DNA of 64,000 nucleotides from JALHST01 sp963798435 (GTDB lineage Bacteria; Bacteroidota; Bacteroidia; Flavobacteriales; Flavobacteriaceae), in the NCBI GenBank assembly GCA_963798435.1, contig CAWCTF010000005.1, forward strand, positions 204,714 through 268,713. The letters are read 5' to 3'. Position 1 is the first letter of the stretch. Each line of letters opens with the position of its first letter. The notes under the pieces are model-generated. The model had not been told where the DNA came from. It saw nothing but the letters and a program-made list of their open reading frames with translations, and did not search any database. This document shows, one piece after another, positions 1 to 8,073 of the stretch. The translations under genes and the position numbers were made by a program.

Positions 1-248
1 ACACGTACCCCATCAAGTTCCTTCAAAAAATCGAGGTGGAAATAATCCCTCCTGAACTCCCCATCGGTAATCGATTTCATACCCGTAGCTTCCAGCTTTT
101 TAACAGTATCGGCAATGGCTTCATTTTCTATGGCACGCAATTCATCGGCGGGCAATTTTCCTTGCTTCCATAGCATTCTATGGGTCCTTACTTTATCTGT
201 TCGTAGCAAACTGCCAACATGATCTGCCCTAAATGGGAATTTTTTCAT
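1..248 (-). CDS. MetE/YxjG-like cobalamin-independent methyltransferase, N-terminal part (runs off window)
   Basis: Reading the minus strand from an ATG at 248 gives 82 codons open to the window edge. The start carries FPFRADHVGSLLR and further on MKSITDGEFRRDYFHLDF, both typical of the methionine synthase II (MetE C-terminal-like, COG0620) family, which transfers methyl groups from folate to thiols using zinc. The gene lies 27 bases after the secreted esterase in the same direction, so it is probably the last seen member of the hydroxycinnamate unit. Stand-alone relatives of this size class are often of unknown substrate. A role in taking methyl groups from methoxylated aromatics such as ferulate is only my inference from context. 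The family call is firm; the function is not. Confidence 0.75.
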   Translation of the reverse strand, partial: MKKFPFRADHVGSLLRTDKVRTHRMLWKQGKLPADELRAIENEAIADTVKKLEATGMKSITDGEFRRDYFHLDFLKELDGVR

Positions 249-275
249 CTTTAATAGCTTATAGTTATTCGGGTT

Positions 276-1385
276 CTAATAGGCACCTGGAGTAGTTTTT
301 ACTCCTGTCCTTACCCAAGTTAATAAATCTTCCAACGCCATCTGGGTTTCCTCGGGGGTAAACATACAATGGCCTTGTCCTTTCGTTCGCTTTACGGTCA
401 GAAAATCGGTTTTACCTTGTGCGATGACCATATTCTCAAAGTTGGTAACCCCAAAAGGCGGGGGAATCAAAGGATCATAAATAGTATGAACGAGCATGAC
501 GGGGGTATTGATGTTGCCGGTACGATCATACTTGCCAAAAATGACACTTGGGTCTACGGTAGCTGCCAAACGTATCGCTTTTTGATTTACCTCCCAATCA
601 TTCGGGAATCCTTCATACAGCGTATTCGTATTGTCAAATGGGTTTCCACCGGCTTTTTGTGCCAAATCCCTTAATACGTTTTCATTAAAAAAAAGAGAAA
701 ATGGAAGGTCCTCGAATTTAAGATGGAACTTCTGGGCAAATGCCATTCCTAAAATGGAATCCTTGGCCATAATCTTTTCCCGTATTTCCTTTGCCTCTGC
801 CAGTAATTTTCTTGAATCCCTGGCCTCATAGGGCTTTTGCAAATCAAAAATATCCGAAAGTGGTGTAACTACGTCGGGGAAAAGTCCGTTAAACGTCGCG
901 TACATATCAAACTCTTTGCGACATTGCAAGTAGGGTCTGCTAGATAAAGGGCAAAAGGCCAGACCCCCGTCATAAAATTCACCAAAGTTTTCGAGCGTCG
1001 CCAAGGTTACCCCGCCGCCCATCGAATGTCCGACGATAATAGTCTGTTTTGGCTGCCCATATTTCTGAATAAAATACTTTCTAAGGGCTTCGGTATCATC
1101 AACTCCTTGGGGCAAAGCAAAACCTTGGTAGGCGTAGTCAGAGGCTGCCACAGCAAAACCTTTTTTCAAGAACAGCTGCATATTATTTATGAATTCTGGA
1201 TTACGGCTTTGTAAGGGAGCCCCCATAAAAGCATATCCATGGGCATACATTAGCAATGCGCCATCCCATTTTTCGGGTATAAGTATTTTATAAGTGGCAC
1301 CGTTGATGCTTCCTGAATCGATCTTGACTTCAGTTTGCGAACAAAGTACCTGCGACACAAATAAGAGCAGTATGAGTTTTTTCAT
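276..1385 (-). CDS. Secreted alpha/beta-hydrolase, probable phenolic-ester esterase
   Basis: The 369-residue protein begins with a signal peptide (MKKLILLLFVSQVLCSQ), so it is exported. A nucleophile elbow GHSMGGG places Ser121; an oxyanion-type HGY lies near residue 49. Near the C-terminus HTIYDPLIPP and GQGHCMF supply the likely acid Asp and His, so a complete triad is present. It is downstream of an aromatic acid transporter and a hydroxycinnamoyl-CoA synthetase, 16 bases from the transporter. The context suggests it releases hydroxycinnamic acids from esters outside the cytoplasm before uptake. The fold is clear from the motifs; the substrate is inferred from the neighbourhood, and a general lipase-like esterase remains possible. 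Confidence 0.72.
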   Translation of the reverse strand: MKKLILLLFVSQVLCSQTEVKIDSGSINGATYKILIPEKWDGALLMYAHGYAFMGAPLQSRNPEFINNMQLFLKKGFAVAASDYAYQGFALPQGVDDTEALRKYFIQKYGQPKQTIIVGHSMGGGVTLATLENFGEFYDGGLAFCPLSSRPYLQCRKEFDMYATFNGLFPDVVTPLSDIFDLQKPYEARDSRKLLAEAKEIREKIMAKDSILGMAFAQKFHLKFEDLPFSLFFNENVLRDLAQKAGGNPFDNTNTLYEGFPNDWEVNQKAIRLAATVDPSVIFGKYDRTGNINTPVMLVHTIYDPLIPPPFGVTNFENMVIAQGKTDFLTVKRTKGQGHCMFTPEETQMALEDLLTWVRTGVKTTPGAY

Positions 1386-1401
1386 TTAATATGTTGTTCG
1401 A

Positions 1402-2700
1402 TTAGGATACTTGTTTTGATGATATATAAAAGGTAATGACTCCGGCCAATAACGTTGGAATGGAAAAAATAAGAAAATTAGCTGCCATGGTAAACCCCAA
1501 TCCGATAAGGACGCCACCTAGTGCAGGACCAATTACCCCTCCCAGTCTTCCCATCCCGATCGCCCAGCCCAATCCGGTGGTTCGGAACTCGGTCGGATAC
1601 ATTCTTGCAGCGACCGCATATAAGCCCACGAAACCACCTTGCAAGGTAAACCCAAGTAGGGCAAAGATAAGGAGTAGGATGTCCGAACCTATGAACAGCC
1701 TGAAAACTGCCATTAAAACAGCGGTTATCACCAAGAAAATGGACACCGTTTTCTTAAGGCCGATTCTTGAAGAACAATATCCTTGGGTAATGATTCCGAA
1801 AAAGGCGCCGACATTGAAAACGGTCCCGGCATAGATGGCCAATGTCATCGAAAGACCGGTTGCTTCGGCCAGCTTGGGAATCCAGCTGGTAAGAAAATAT
1901 AGGCTGGCAAACGCCATGAACAAGGCGGTCCACAACTGAAAAGTTGGGATTTTATAAGCATTCTCCATTAATTTCGCAATGGGTATGCCCGAAGATTTGA
2001 TGTCCATCACGGGCAAGAAATCAAGGGTGGGCCGATTCAATTTTAGTAAAAGTGAATTTGCTTTTTGCAAGGCATTTTTGGGATGTTTTTTAAGGTAGTA
2101 CGAAATCGATTCGGCCATAAACACATAGATAAGCGGGAATGTCAGGAAGGAGGCGATGCCAGCCAGTTTGAACATTGACTGCCACCCGTATTCAGGTACC
2201 ACACTAGCGGCCACCATTCCTGACAGTACCGCACCGACCGGATACCCTGAAATCACAAAACTAACCCAGAAGTCGCGCGTGCGATTCGGGGTATATTCCG
2301 CAGTGAGGGCAGCCGTACTAGCTAACATACTCCCAATACCAATACCACTTACAAAACGCAAGAATATCAATTCAGGAACCGTCTCGGTCCACCCTGTCAA
2401 TAGCATACTGACGCCCATTAACAAGGCACTTATGAGAATCATCTTTTTCCTTCCAATGGCATCGGCAAAAGGCGCCAGAAACAATGCGCCTATCGTCATT
2501 CCGGCTAGTCCTGAACTGAATACAACACCTAGGGCTTCTGGGCCTACCTGCCATGATTTGGCGATTGACGGGGCACAATACGAAATGACCAGTACGTCCA
2601 TTCCATCTAGAATGTTCATAAGAAAACAGACCATAATGGTACTGTATTGCAATTTTGACATCGCTTGTCCGTCGATCGACTCCTTACTGGTTTTTTGCAT
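1402..2700 (-). CDS. MFS transporter, aromatic acid:H+ symporter type
   Basis: A 432-residue integral membrane protein with about 12 hydrophobic segments. The first helix carries DGMD (residues 32-35), the signature acidic pair of the aromatic acid:H+ symporter family (PcaK/BenK relatives). The loop after helix 2 carries DAIGRKK (80-86), the general MFS motif. It sits 3 bases after the CoA synthetase stop and before the secreted esterase, so it is almost surely translated from the same message. It probably imports a hydroxycinnamate or hydroxybenzoate across the inner membrane by proton symport. The family assignment is strong; the exact substrate (p-coumarate, ferulate, 4-hydroxybenzoate or protocatechuate) is an inference from the pathway genes around it. 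Confidence 0.85.
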   Translation of the reverse strand: MQKTSKESIDGQAMSKLQYSTIMVCFLMNILDGMDVLVISYCAPSIAKSWQVGPEALGVVFSSGLAGMTIGALFLAPFADAIGRKKMILISALLMGVSMLLTGWTETVPELIFLRFVSGIGIGSMLASTAALTAEYTPNRTRDFWVSFVISGYPVGAVLSGMVAASVVPEYGWQSMFKLAGIASFLTFPLIYVFMAESISYYLKKHPKNALQKANSLLLKLNRPTLDFLPVMDIKSSGIPIAKLMENAYKIPTFQLWTALFMAFASLYFLTSWIPKLAEATGLSMTLAIYAGTVFNVGAFFGIITQGYCSSRIGLKKTVSIFLVITAVLMAVFRLFIGSDILLLIFALLGFTLQGGFVGLYAVAARMYPTEFRTTGLGWAIGMGRLGGVIGPALGGVLIGLGFTMAANFLIFSIPTLLAGVITFYISSKQVS

Positions 2701-2703
2701 GGG

Positions 2704-4548
2704 TTACTTCTTGGTCGGATTGAATTCTATGATTCCGGATATGGGTTGTTTCGCATATAATTTTTGGACGGTCGACTTTCTGTTCGCTAAGACCGCCCTT
2801 TGGTTTAAGGAACCCTTATCGGTTATTTCCCCGAGCTGAACCGAAGGCTCAAAATCGGCGAACAGTGCCCTTCTAATGATGGTGGAACTACCTGTTCCCT
2901 GCCTCCCCAAGGTATTCAAAATTTTTTGAAGTGCGTGCAACACAGGTTCCGAATCCAATATATTGGCCTTGCTATCTTTTTCTTCCAGCAATCCCATACA
3001 ATTCTCAAGGTCTGGAAAGACAATAGCTCCTATAAAATCCCGATCATGCCCGGTAAGCACTGCTTCCTTTATGAGACCATTTCCGGCGGCAATCAATTTA
3101 CCTTTCAACACGCCAACATTGACCCATGTTCCCGAACTCAATTTAAAATTTTCTGCAATGCGACCATCGAAAATAAGGCCTGCGTTCGGGTCATCGACAT
3201 TCATAAATTTCAGGCCGTCTCCCGTTTTATAAAATCCTTCCTCATCAAAAGCATCGGCAGTCTGACCTGGGTTTCGCCAATAGCCGGGCGTCAAATTCGG
3301 TCCACGAAATCGGGCCTCAAAAGTATCTGCCCAAGGCACCAATTTTATTTCAAGACCCGGTACAGGGACCCCCAATCTACCAGATTCATGACCTGGTTCG
3401 GTATTGAACATCGCAGAAGGGCTGGCTTCGGTCATACCCAAGCCGGAGGATATCAAAAGCAGTTTGCCAGTGGTCTTATAGGACAGTTCCTCAAGCCCGT
3501 CCCAAATATGTTGCGACATGCTTGCACCTGCATAGAATAACATTTTCATTCGGCTGAAAAAATGTCGGCACAAATCTTCATCCTGTCTCAAGGTCGTCAC
3601 CAATTGCTCAAATCCTTTAGGCACATTAAAATAAACCGTTGGGGCAATTTCCCTTAGATTCTTAATCGTATTCTGAAAACCTATGGGGGTAGGATTGCCT
3701 TCATCGATGAATAACGAACCTCCATTGTAATGGGTCAAGCCAAAATTATGGTTGCCCCCAAAGGTATGGTTCCAAGGGAGCCAATCGATTAAATTCAGCC
3801 CACCATTGGCCATAAAGGGAAACGTCTGTGTAATCTGTTGAAGGTTCGAAGTTAGATTGCCATGCGTATTAATAACGCCTTTTGGCATTCCTGTCGAACC
3901 AGAAGTAAAAAGAATCTTTGCAATTGTGTCCGGCGTAATTTTTTGATGGGCCGCCTCAACCTCTGATGTCACCGAAGAAGCCAACAATTCTTCAAAAGGA
4001 ATCATATCAGAAATCAGATTCGTAACCGCCACTGTAGGAATCGATTTTGCAACGGCTTTTAAGGCCTGTTCGAATTGTTTTCCATCCTGAACAAAGACCA
4101 ATCCCGGCGTTAAAAGATCGAGGCAGTGTTTTAGCTTCCCAAAATCAGAAGATTTTAAGGCATACGCAGGACTTATTGCGGCATACGGAATACCCACGTG
4201 CAAGGCCGCCAGGGAAAGAAGCCCGTGTTCAAGACTGTTCTCCGACAAGATAACAACGGGCCGTTCTAGAGAAGCTCCAATACGCAAAAGGTATTGACCG
4301 ACATGTTGAATTTTGTCGTAGGTTTCCGAATAGGAAAGTGTGAGCCAAGAACCATCCTGGCCCCGACGTGCCAGAAAGGTTTTATCGGGGTTCTTAACCG
4401 CCCAGTATCGAAGGCGTGTCGTTGTCCTCTTGGGATAATCGTCGAGGGCGATGGCTGACTTTAGATAGACCGTGCCTTCTTTTTCTACGCGCTTTTCAAT
4501 TGCGATCTTGAGCGTTGGAATTTCTAGATACGTACTATTTTGTTCCAT
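2704..4548 (-). CDS. fcs: AMP-forming hydroxycinnamoyl-CoA (feruloyl-CoA) synthetase
   Basis: The 614-residue protein belongs to the ANL acyl-CoA synthetase superfamily. The P-loop-like motif ILFTSGSTGMPKG is at residues 212-224, the hinge motif TGDGLKF lies in the C-terminal third, and DKGSLNQ near the end provides the adenylation lysine. Length and the opening, which describes loading of unmodified acids, fit feruloyl-CoA synthases, which are about 590-630 residues, rather than the ADP-forming FerA type. It would activate p-coumarate, caffeate or ferulate with ATP and CoA in the cytoplasm. It is followed 3 bases later by the aromatic acid transporter and preceded by DUF3237 and a crotonase, consistent with one operon. 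Substrate preference cannot be read from the sequence. Confidence 0.82.
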   Translation of the reverse strand: MEQNSTYLEIPTLKIAIEKRVEKEGTVYLKSAIALDDYPKRTTTRLRYWAVKNPDKTFLARRGQDGSWLTLSYSETYDKIQHVGQYLLRIGASLERPVVILSENSLEHGLLSLAALHVGIPYAAISPAYALKSSDFGKLKHCLDLLTPGLVFVQDGKQFEQALKAVAKSIPTVAVTNLISDMIPFEELLASSVTSEVEAAHQKITPDTIAKILFTSGSTGMPKGVINTHGNLTSNLQQITQTFPFMANGGLNLIDWLPWNHTFGGNHNFGLTHYNGGSLFIDEGNPTPIGFQNTIKNLREIAPTVYFNVPKGFEQLVTTLRQDEDLCRHFFSRMKMLFYAGASMSQHIWDGLEELSYKTTGKLLLISSGLGMTEASPSAMFNTEPGHESGRLGVPVPGLEIKLVPWADTFEARFRGPNLTPGYWRNPGQTADAFDEEGFYKTGDGLKFMNVDDPNAGLIFDGRIAENFKLSSGTWVNVGVLKGKLIAAGNGLIKEAVLTGHDRDFIGAIVFPDLENCMGLLEEKDSKANILDSEPVLHALQKILNTLGRQGTGSSTIIRRALFADFEPSVQLGEITDKGSLNQRAVLANRKSTVQKLYAKQPISGIIEFNPTKK

Positions 4549-4556
4549 CGACCTTT

Positions 4557-5090
4557 TTAGTTTACCTGATAAAAGCGAATTACCACCTCATCTTTTAACC
4601 GTGCACCACTGGCCACGGCAATAATTTTATTCAGCCATTCGTATTTTTCATCGGAGACTTCAAAGGTAGCCGCGGTACGCATGTAGTATTCGCCCGCATT
4701 GACAGCTTCTCCTTTGGCCATACGCGCCAAAACCTCCGGGGATGCATGTCGTATTCCCTTGTTAACTATATAAATCAAAGCACCGTCATCAGTCTGGAGG
4801 GTGTATTGGGCTACCAAATCGGCCGTGCCATCTGCCCGTACTGTTTGCCAATCTGCCCCACCCGAAAGTATCTTTCCTTTCAATCTTGGACCCTCAAAAG
4901 TGCCCCCGACAATATTTATTATCCTTCGGTTACCATACGTGGTTATACCCAGTTCTTGGGCGGGTGCTAGCAAGACCTTCTCTTCAAAAAGAAATTGAAG
5001 TTTCGGTTCAGGTAGCTGTTCTTGTGTCCAGGCCAGTTGCATACTGGCCAATAGGGTCCCCATCAAAAATAGTTTGCCGACTGTTTTCAT
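4557..5090 (-). CDS. Exported DUF3237-family protein
   Basis: This 177-residue protein starts with a signal peptide ending near LASMQLAWTQ, so it should be periplasmic or surface associated. The mature part reads as a DUF3237 (UPF0311) beta-barrel: a run of short strands with GGTFEGPRLKGKILSGGADW and YYMRTAATFE as the conserved blocks, at about the usual family length of 150. The biochemical function of the family is not known to me. The gene is placed between the crotonase (10 bases) and the CoA synthetase (8 bases) in the hydroxycinnamate unit, so a role in handling aromatic compounds outside the cytoplasm is likely. Relatives are often found in aromatic or lactone degradation clusters, but that is context rather than proof. 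Confidence 0.7.
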   Translation of the reverse strand: MKTVGKLFLMGTLLASMQLAWTQEQLPEPKLQFLFEEKVLLAPAQELGITTYGNRRIINIVGGTFEGPRLKGKILSGGADWQTVRADGTADLVAQYTLQTDDGALIYIVNKGIRHASPEVLARMAKGEAVNAGEYYMRTAATFEVSDEKYEWLNKIIAVASGARLKDEVVIRFYQVN

Positions 5091-5100
5091 AACTTGCTAT

Positions 5101-5877
5101 TTATTGCCCCACTTTTTTGGCCCTTCCTTCCAGAAAGTCCATCATTCTTTTTTTCGCCTCTGGGGTATCTTTTACCAGCCCTCCTGCCAAAGCCTCGATT
5201 AATAGACCAACATCATGGCCTCCCTCTACGATTCGCGGGAGAATGTTCGTCAAGATGTAATTGGTCATCTGGGTATTTTCGCAAATTTTACGTGCCAATT
5301 CTATGGCCTTTTCCTTGGCTGCTCCCTCATTTACCACATATTGTGATAGGCCTACCTGAAAGCCCTCATCTGCCTTATAAACCCTGCCGGTCAACATCAT
5401 GTCGGTCATACGTGCAACCCCAATAAGCTCAGGTACCCTCAGCGCCCCGCCTCCTCCGGTAAAAATCCCTCGTTGGCCTTCAGGGAGCGCATAGAAAGTG
5501 GAGGTGTCGGCCACCCGAATATGACATGCGGCCGCGAGCTCAAGTCCACCTCCTACGCAGGCGCCATGAAGCGCCGCAACAACGGGAATGGCACTGAACT
5601 GCACCTTGTCCATGGTGGAATGCCAGGTTCTTGAATGCAGCATCCCCTCCATGGTAGATCGTTGCTTTAAATCAGATAGGTCTGCCCCCGAGCAAAAATG
5701 TTTTCCTTCCCCGTAAAGCACGATACACCTTGCTTCCTTCGGAAAGTTTGAAAAGACCGTATCGATTTCATCGATGGTTTGATCGTCAAGGGCATTTCTT
5801 TTTTGAGGTCGGTTCAGGCCTACAAAAAAAATGGCATCCTTTAATTCCGTGATTAGATTATCGAAAGTTTGTTGCAT
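5101..5877 (-). CDS. Enoyl-CoA hydratase/isomerase (crotonase) of hydroxycinnamate pathway
   Basis: I place the start at the ATG at 5877 (258 residues), because the codon at 5895 is TTG and abuts the previous stop. The protein is a crotonase: GKHFCSGADLSD forms the first oxyanion strand and HGACVGGGLELA the second. Glu113 (in GGGLELA) and Glu133 (in LPEGQRG) are 20 residues apart, exactly like the two catalytic glutamates of classical enoyl-CoA hydratase. In hydroxycinnamoyl-CoA hydratase-lyase the first of these is normally replaced, so simple hydration followed by beta-oxidation seems more likely than retro-aldol cleavage to an aldehyde. The neighbouring SDR dehydrogenase and the absence of a vanillin or benzaldehyde dehydrogenase fit that view. 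The exact reaction remains unproven. Confidence 0.75.
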   Translation of the reverse strand: MQQTFDNLITELKDAIFFVGLNRPQKRNALDDQTIDEIDTVFSNFPKEARCIVLYGEGKHFCSGADLSDLKQRSTMEGMLHSRTWHSTMDKVQFSAIPVVAALHGACVGGGLELAAACHIRVADTSTFYALPEGQRGIFTGGGGALRVPELIGVARMTDMMLTGRVYKADEGFQVGLSQYVVNEGAAKEKAIELARKICENTQMTNYILTNILPRIVEGGHDVGLLIEALAGGLVKDTPEAKKRMMDFLEGRAKKVGQ

Positions 5878-5895
5878 GGGATTCTTCTTATTCAA

Positions 5896-6663
5896 TTATT
5901 TACCGGCCATTCGAATGGCACCATCCAAACGTATGGTTTCACCGTTCAGCATTTGGTTTTCTATAATATGTTTCGCCAAGGCAGCATATTCATCGGGTCG
6001 CCCTAGTCTTGAAGGAAAGGGAACTTGTTGGCCAAGCGATTGTTTGACCTCCTCGGAAAAATTCATGAGCATCGGGGTTTCAAATATCCCCGGGGCAATG
6101 GTCATCAACCGAATACCAAACCGCGCCAATTCGCGGGCAATCGGCAACATCATCGCCACGATACCCCCTTTGGAAGCGGAATAGGCCGCCTGTCCGATCT
6201 GCCCTTCATAGGCGGCCACCGACGCCGTATTGATGATTATCCCGCGTTCCCCGCTTTCATCGGGTTCATTATGCTGCATGGCATCGGCTGCCAAACGGAG
6301 TACATTAAAGGTACCTACGAGATTTATTTCGATCACTTGTTTGAAAATCGATAATCGGTGGATGCCTTGTTTGCCCAATACACGCTCTGCGGGCCCGATA
6401 CCTGCACAATTTACCACCCCATGAAGCCCGCCGAAATGGGCCAATCCCGTCGCGATGGCCTGTTGCACATTTGCCTCGACGGTAACATCGGTCTTCATAA
6501 AAAGTGCCTGTTTTCCGAGTTCTTGTACGGCCTTAGTGCCGACCTCGGTATTCACATCGGCAAGTATGGCATTGCCACCGGCTTCGATGACCATACGGGC
6601 CGTCGCATAACCCAATCCGGAGGCACCTCCGGTAACAAGAAATGTTTTGTTAAGTATGTTCAT
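5896..6663 (-). CDS. Short-chain dehydrogenase, 3-hydroxyacyl-CoA dehydrogenase type (HSD10-like)
   Basis: Homology to the SDR fold begins at the ATG at 6663 (255 residues); an upstream in-frame extension to 6699 has no family equivalent. The nucleotide-binding motif TGGASGLG is at 11-18, NCAG near 85-88, and the catalytic set is Ser148, Tyr161 and Lys165 (YSASK). The pattern, including the insert rich in acidic and glycine residues before IIINTASVAAYEGQ, matches the 3-hydroxyacyl-CoA dehydrogenase type II branch. It would oxidise the hydrated hydroxycinnamoyl-CoA to the beta-keto ester using NAD. It is the first gene of the lower minus-strand unit, directly upstream of the crotonase. Another acyl or steroid-like alcohol substrate is possible. 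Confidence 0.75.
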   Translation of the reverse strand: MNILNKTFLVTGGASGLGYATARMVIEAGGNAILADVNTEVGTKAVQELGKQALFMKTDVTVEANVQQAIATGLAHFGGLHGVVNCAGIGPAERVLGKQGIHRLSIFKQVIEINLVGTFNVLRLAADAMQHNEPDESGERGIIINTASVAAYEGQIGQAAYSASKGGIVAMMLPIARELARFGIRLMTIAPGIFETPMLMNFSEEVKQSLGQQVPFPSRLGRPDEYAALAKHIIENQMLNGETIRLDGAIRMAGK

Positions 6664-6864
6664 GTTGATAATTTTTAGTTTGGTCTTACCTTGGGCCAAG
6701 TGATTATTTTAACGTTGCATGGTACGTCCTGGTTCCCTTTAGACGCCTGTGATCATAGGCTCGTTTCTAGGTCAAATACGTTCTAATGAGTATTAAAAAA
6801 AGTACTTTCAGTTGGTTCAATTTATTTATAAAGTTTTAAAAATGTCATTTTTATGGGGATGGGA
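6664..6864 (-). promoter_or_regulatory. Intergenic gap separating the pca unit from the hydroxycinnamate unit
   Basis: This is the only gap of about 200 bases in the 14 kb minus-strand block; all other junctions are at most 27 bases or overlap. It is AT-rich in its pcaF-proximal half and holds no open frame. It most likely contains the terminator of the pca unit and a promoter for the dehydrogenase-to-MetE unit, but I could not identify a convincing box or hairpin. Confidence 0.35.
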
Positions 6865-8073
6865 TCAAGATACATTCTCAATAATAGTCGCATAGCCCAT
6901 GCCCACACCGATGCACATCGTCACCAAGGCGTATTTACCTCCGGAACGCGACAATTCATTAGTTGCGGCTTGTACGATGCGTGTACCGGACATTCCCAAA
7001 GGATGTCCGAGGGCAATGGCCCCGCCATTGCGATTGAGTCGCGGGTCATCGTCAGAAAGTCCCAATTGACGCGTACAAGCCAATACTTGGGCCGAAAAGG
7101 CCTCATTGAATTCGAGTGCATCCATACTAGCGAGCGTCAAACCTGCCCGCTGCAGGGCTTTACGAGTCGCCATAACGGGACCAATCCCCATGATCCTGGG
7201 CTCTACACCGACCACGGCAGAGGCGACTATACGAGCTTTAGGCTTCAAGCCATACTTTTTCAATGCCTCCTCGGAAACGATCAGCATGGCGGCCGCACCA
7301 TCGTTCAACCCTGAGGCGTTTCCGGCGGTTACCGTTCCACCTGTTTTGAATGCCGGTTTCAAAGCCGCCAATTTAGCTAAGGTCGTGTCGTGCCTTATAA
7401 ACTCGTCTTGATCAACAATTACTGTTGCTCCCTTACGTTGGGGAATTTCAATTGCCATAATTTCCTCCGCAAAGATCCCGTTCCTTTGGGCTTTGGTCGC
7501 TTTCATCTGTGAATTGAATGCGAATAGGTCCTGGTCTTCCCGACTAATGGAAAATAACGCTGCTAAATTTTCTGCCGTTATACCCATGGCATCCGTACCA
7601 TATTGCGTATGCAATTTCGGATTGACAAATCGCCAACCGAAACTTGAATCCTCCATTTTCGAATCATTGCCAAAGGCCGTCGAAGCTTTCGAAATTACAT
7701 ACGGCCCACGGGACATGTGTTCGATTCCCCCTGAAATAAAAACATCCCCATCATTGGCCTTAATGGCCCTGTTGGCATGCACAATTGCCGACATGCCCGA
7801 AGCGCATAACCGGTTGACTGTCTCTCCAGGGACGGTATGGGGTAAGCCGGCCAAAAGTAGGGCCATACGTGCCACATTGCGATTGTCTTCCCCGGCTTGG
7901 TTATGGCAGCCTAAAATAACATCATCGATAGCATCTTTTGGTACCTGCGGATATCTTTCGAGCAACGTCTTTATCGGCATGGCCGCCAGATCATCGGCCC
8001 TTACCGTTGCCAATGCCCCCTTGAAACTGCCGATGGGTGTTCTGACCGCGTCAATAATATAGGCTGCTCTCAT
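6865..8073 (-). CDS. pcaF: 3-oxoadipyl-CoA thiolase
   Basis: A 402-residue thiolase with the acyl-enzyme cysteine in VNRLCASG (Cys90), the GHPLG histidine near 357 and the second cysteine in CIGVG near 387. Blocks such as GWRFVNP, YGTDAMG and the stretch around EDNRNVARM are characteristic of PcaF, which cleaves 3-oxoadipyl-CoA into acetyl-CoA and succinyl-CoA. Its ATG overlaps the pcaIJ stop by four bases (ATGA), so translation is coupled to the transferase that makes its substrate. It is the last gene of the pca unit. If the hydroxycinnamate side chain is removed by beta-oxidation, this may be the only thiolase in the cluster and could serve both steps, which is speculative. Confidence 0.9.
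   Translation of the reverse strand: MRAAYIIDAVRTPIGSFKGALATVRADDLAAMPIKTLLERYPQVPKDAIDDVILGCHNQAGEDNRNVARMALLLAGLPHTVPGETVNRLCASGMSAIVHANRAIKANDGDVFISGGIEHMSRGPYVISKASTAFGNDSKMEDSSFGWRFVNPKLHTQYGTDAMGITAENLAALFSISREDQDLFAFNSQMKATKAQRNGIFAEEIMAIEIPQRKGATVIVDQDEFIRHDTTLAKLAALKPAFKTGGTVTAGNASGLNDGAAAMLIVSEEALKKYGLKPKARIVASAVVGVEPRIMGIGPVMATRKALQRAGLTLASMDALEFNEAFSAQVLACTRQLGLSDDDPRLNRNGGAIALGHPLGMSGTRIVQAATNELSRSGGKYALVTMCIGVGMGYATIIENVS

Noticed and set aside
5101..5877. Hydroxycinnamoyl-CoA hydratase-lyase
   Set aside because: It keeps the glutamate that is replaced in known lyases and has an adjacent hydroxyacyl dehydrogenase; called a hydratase instead, with some doubt.
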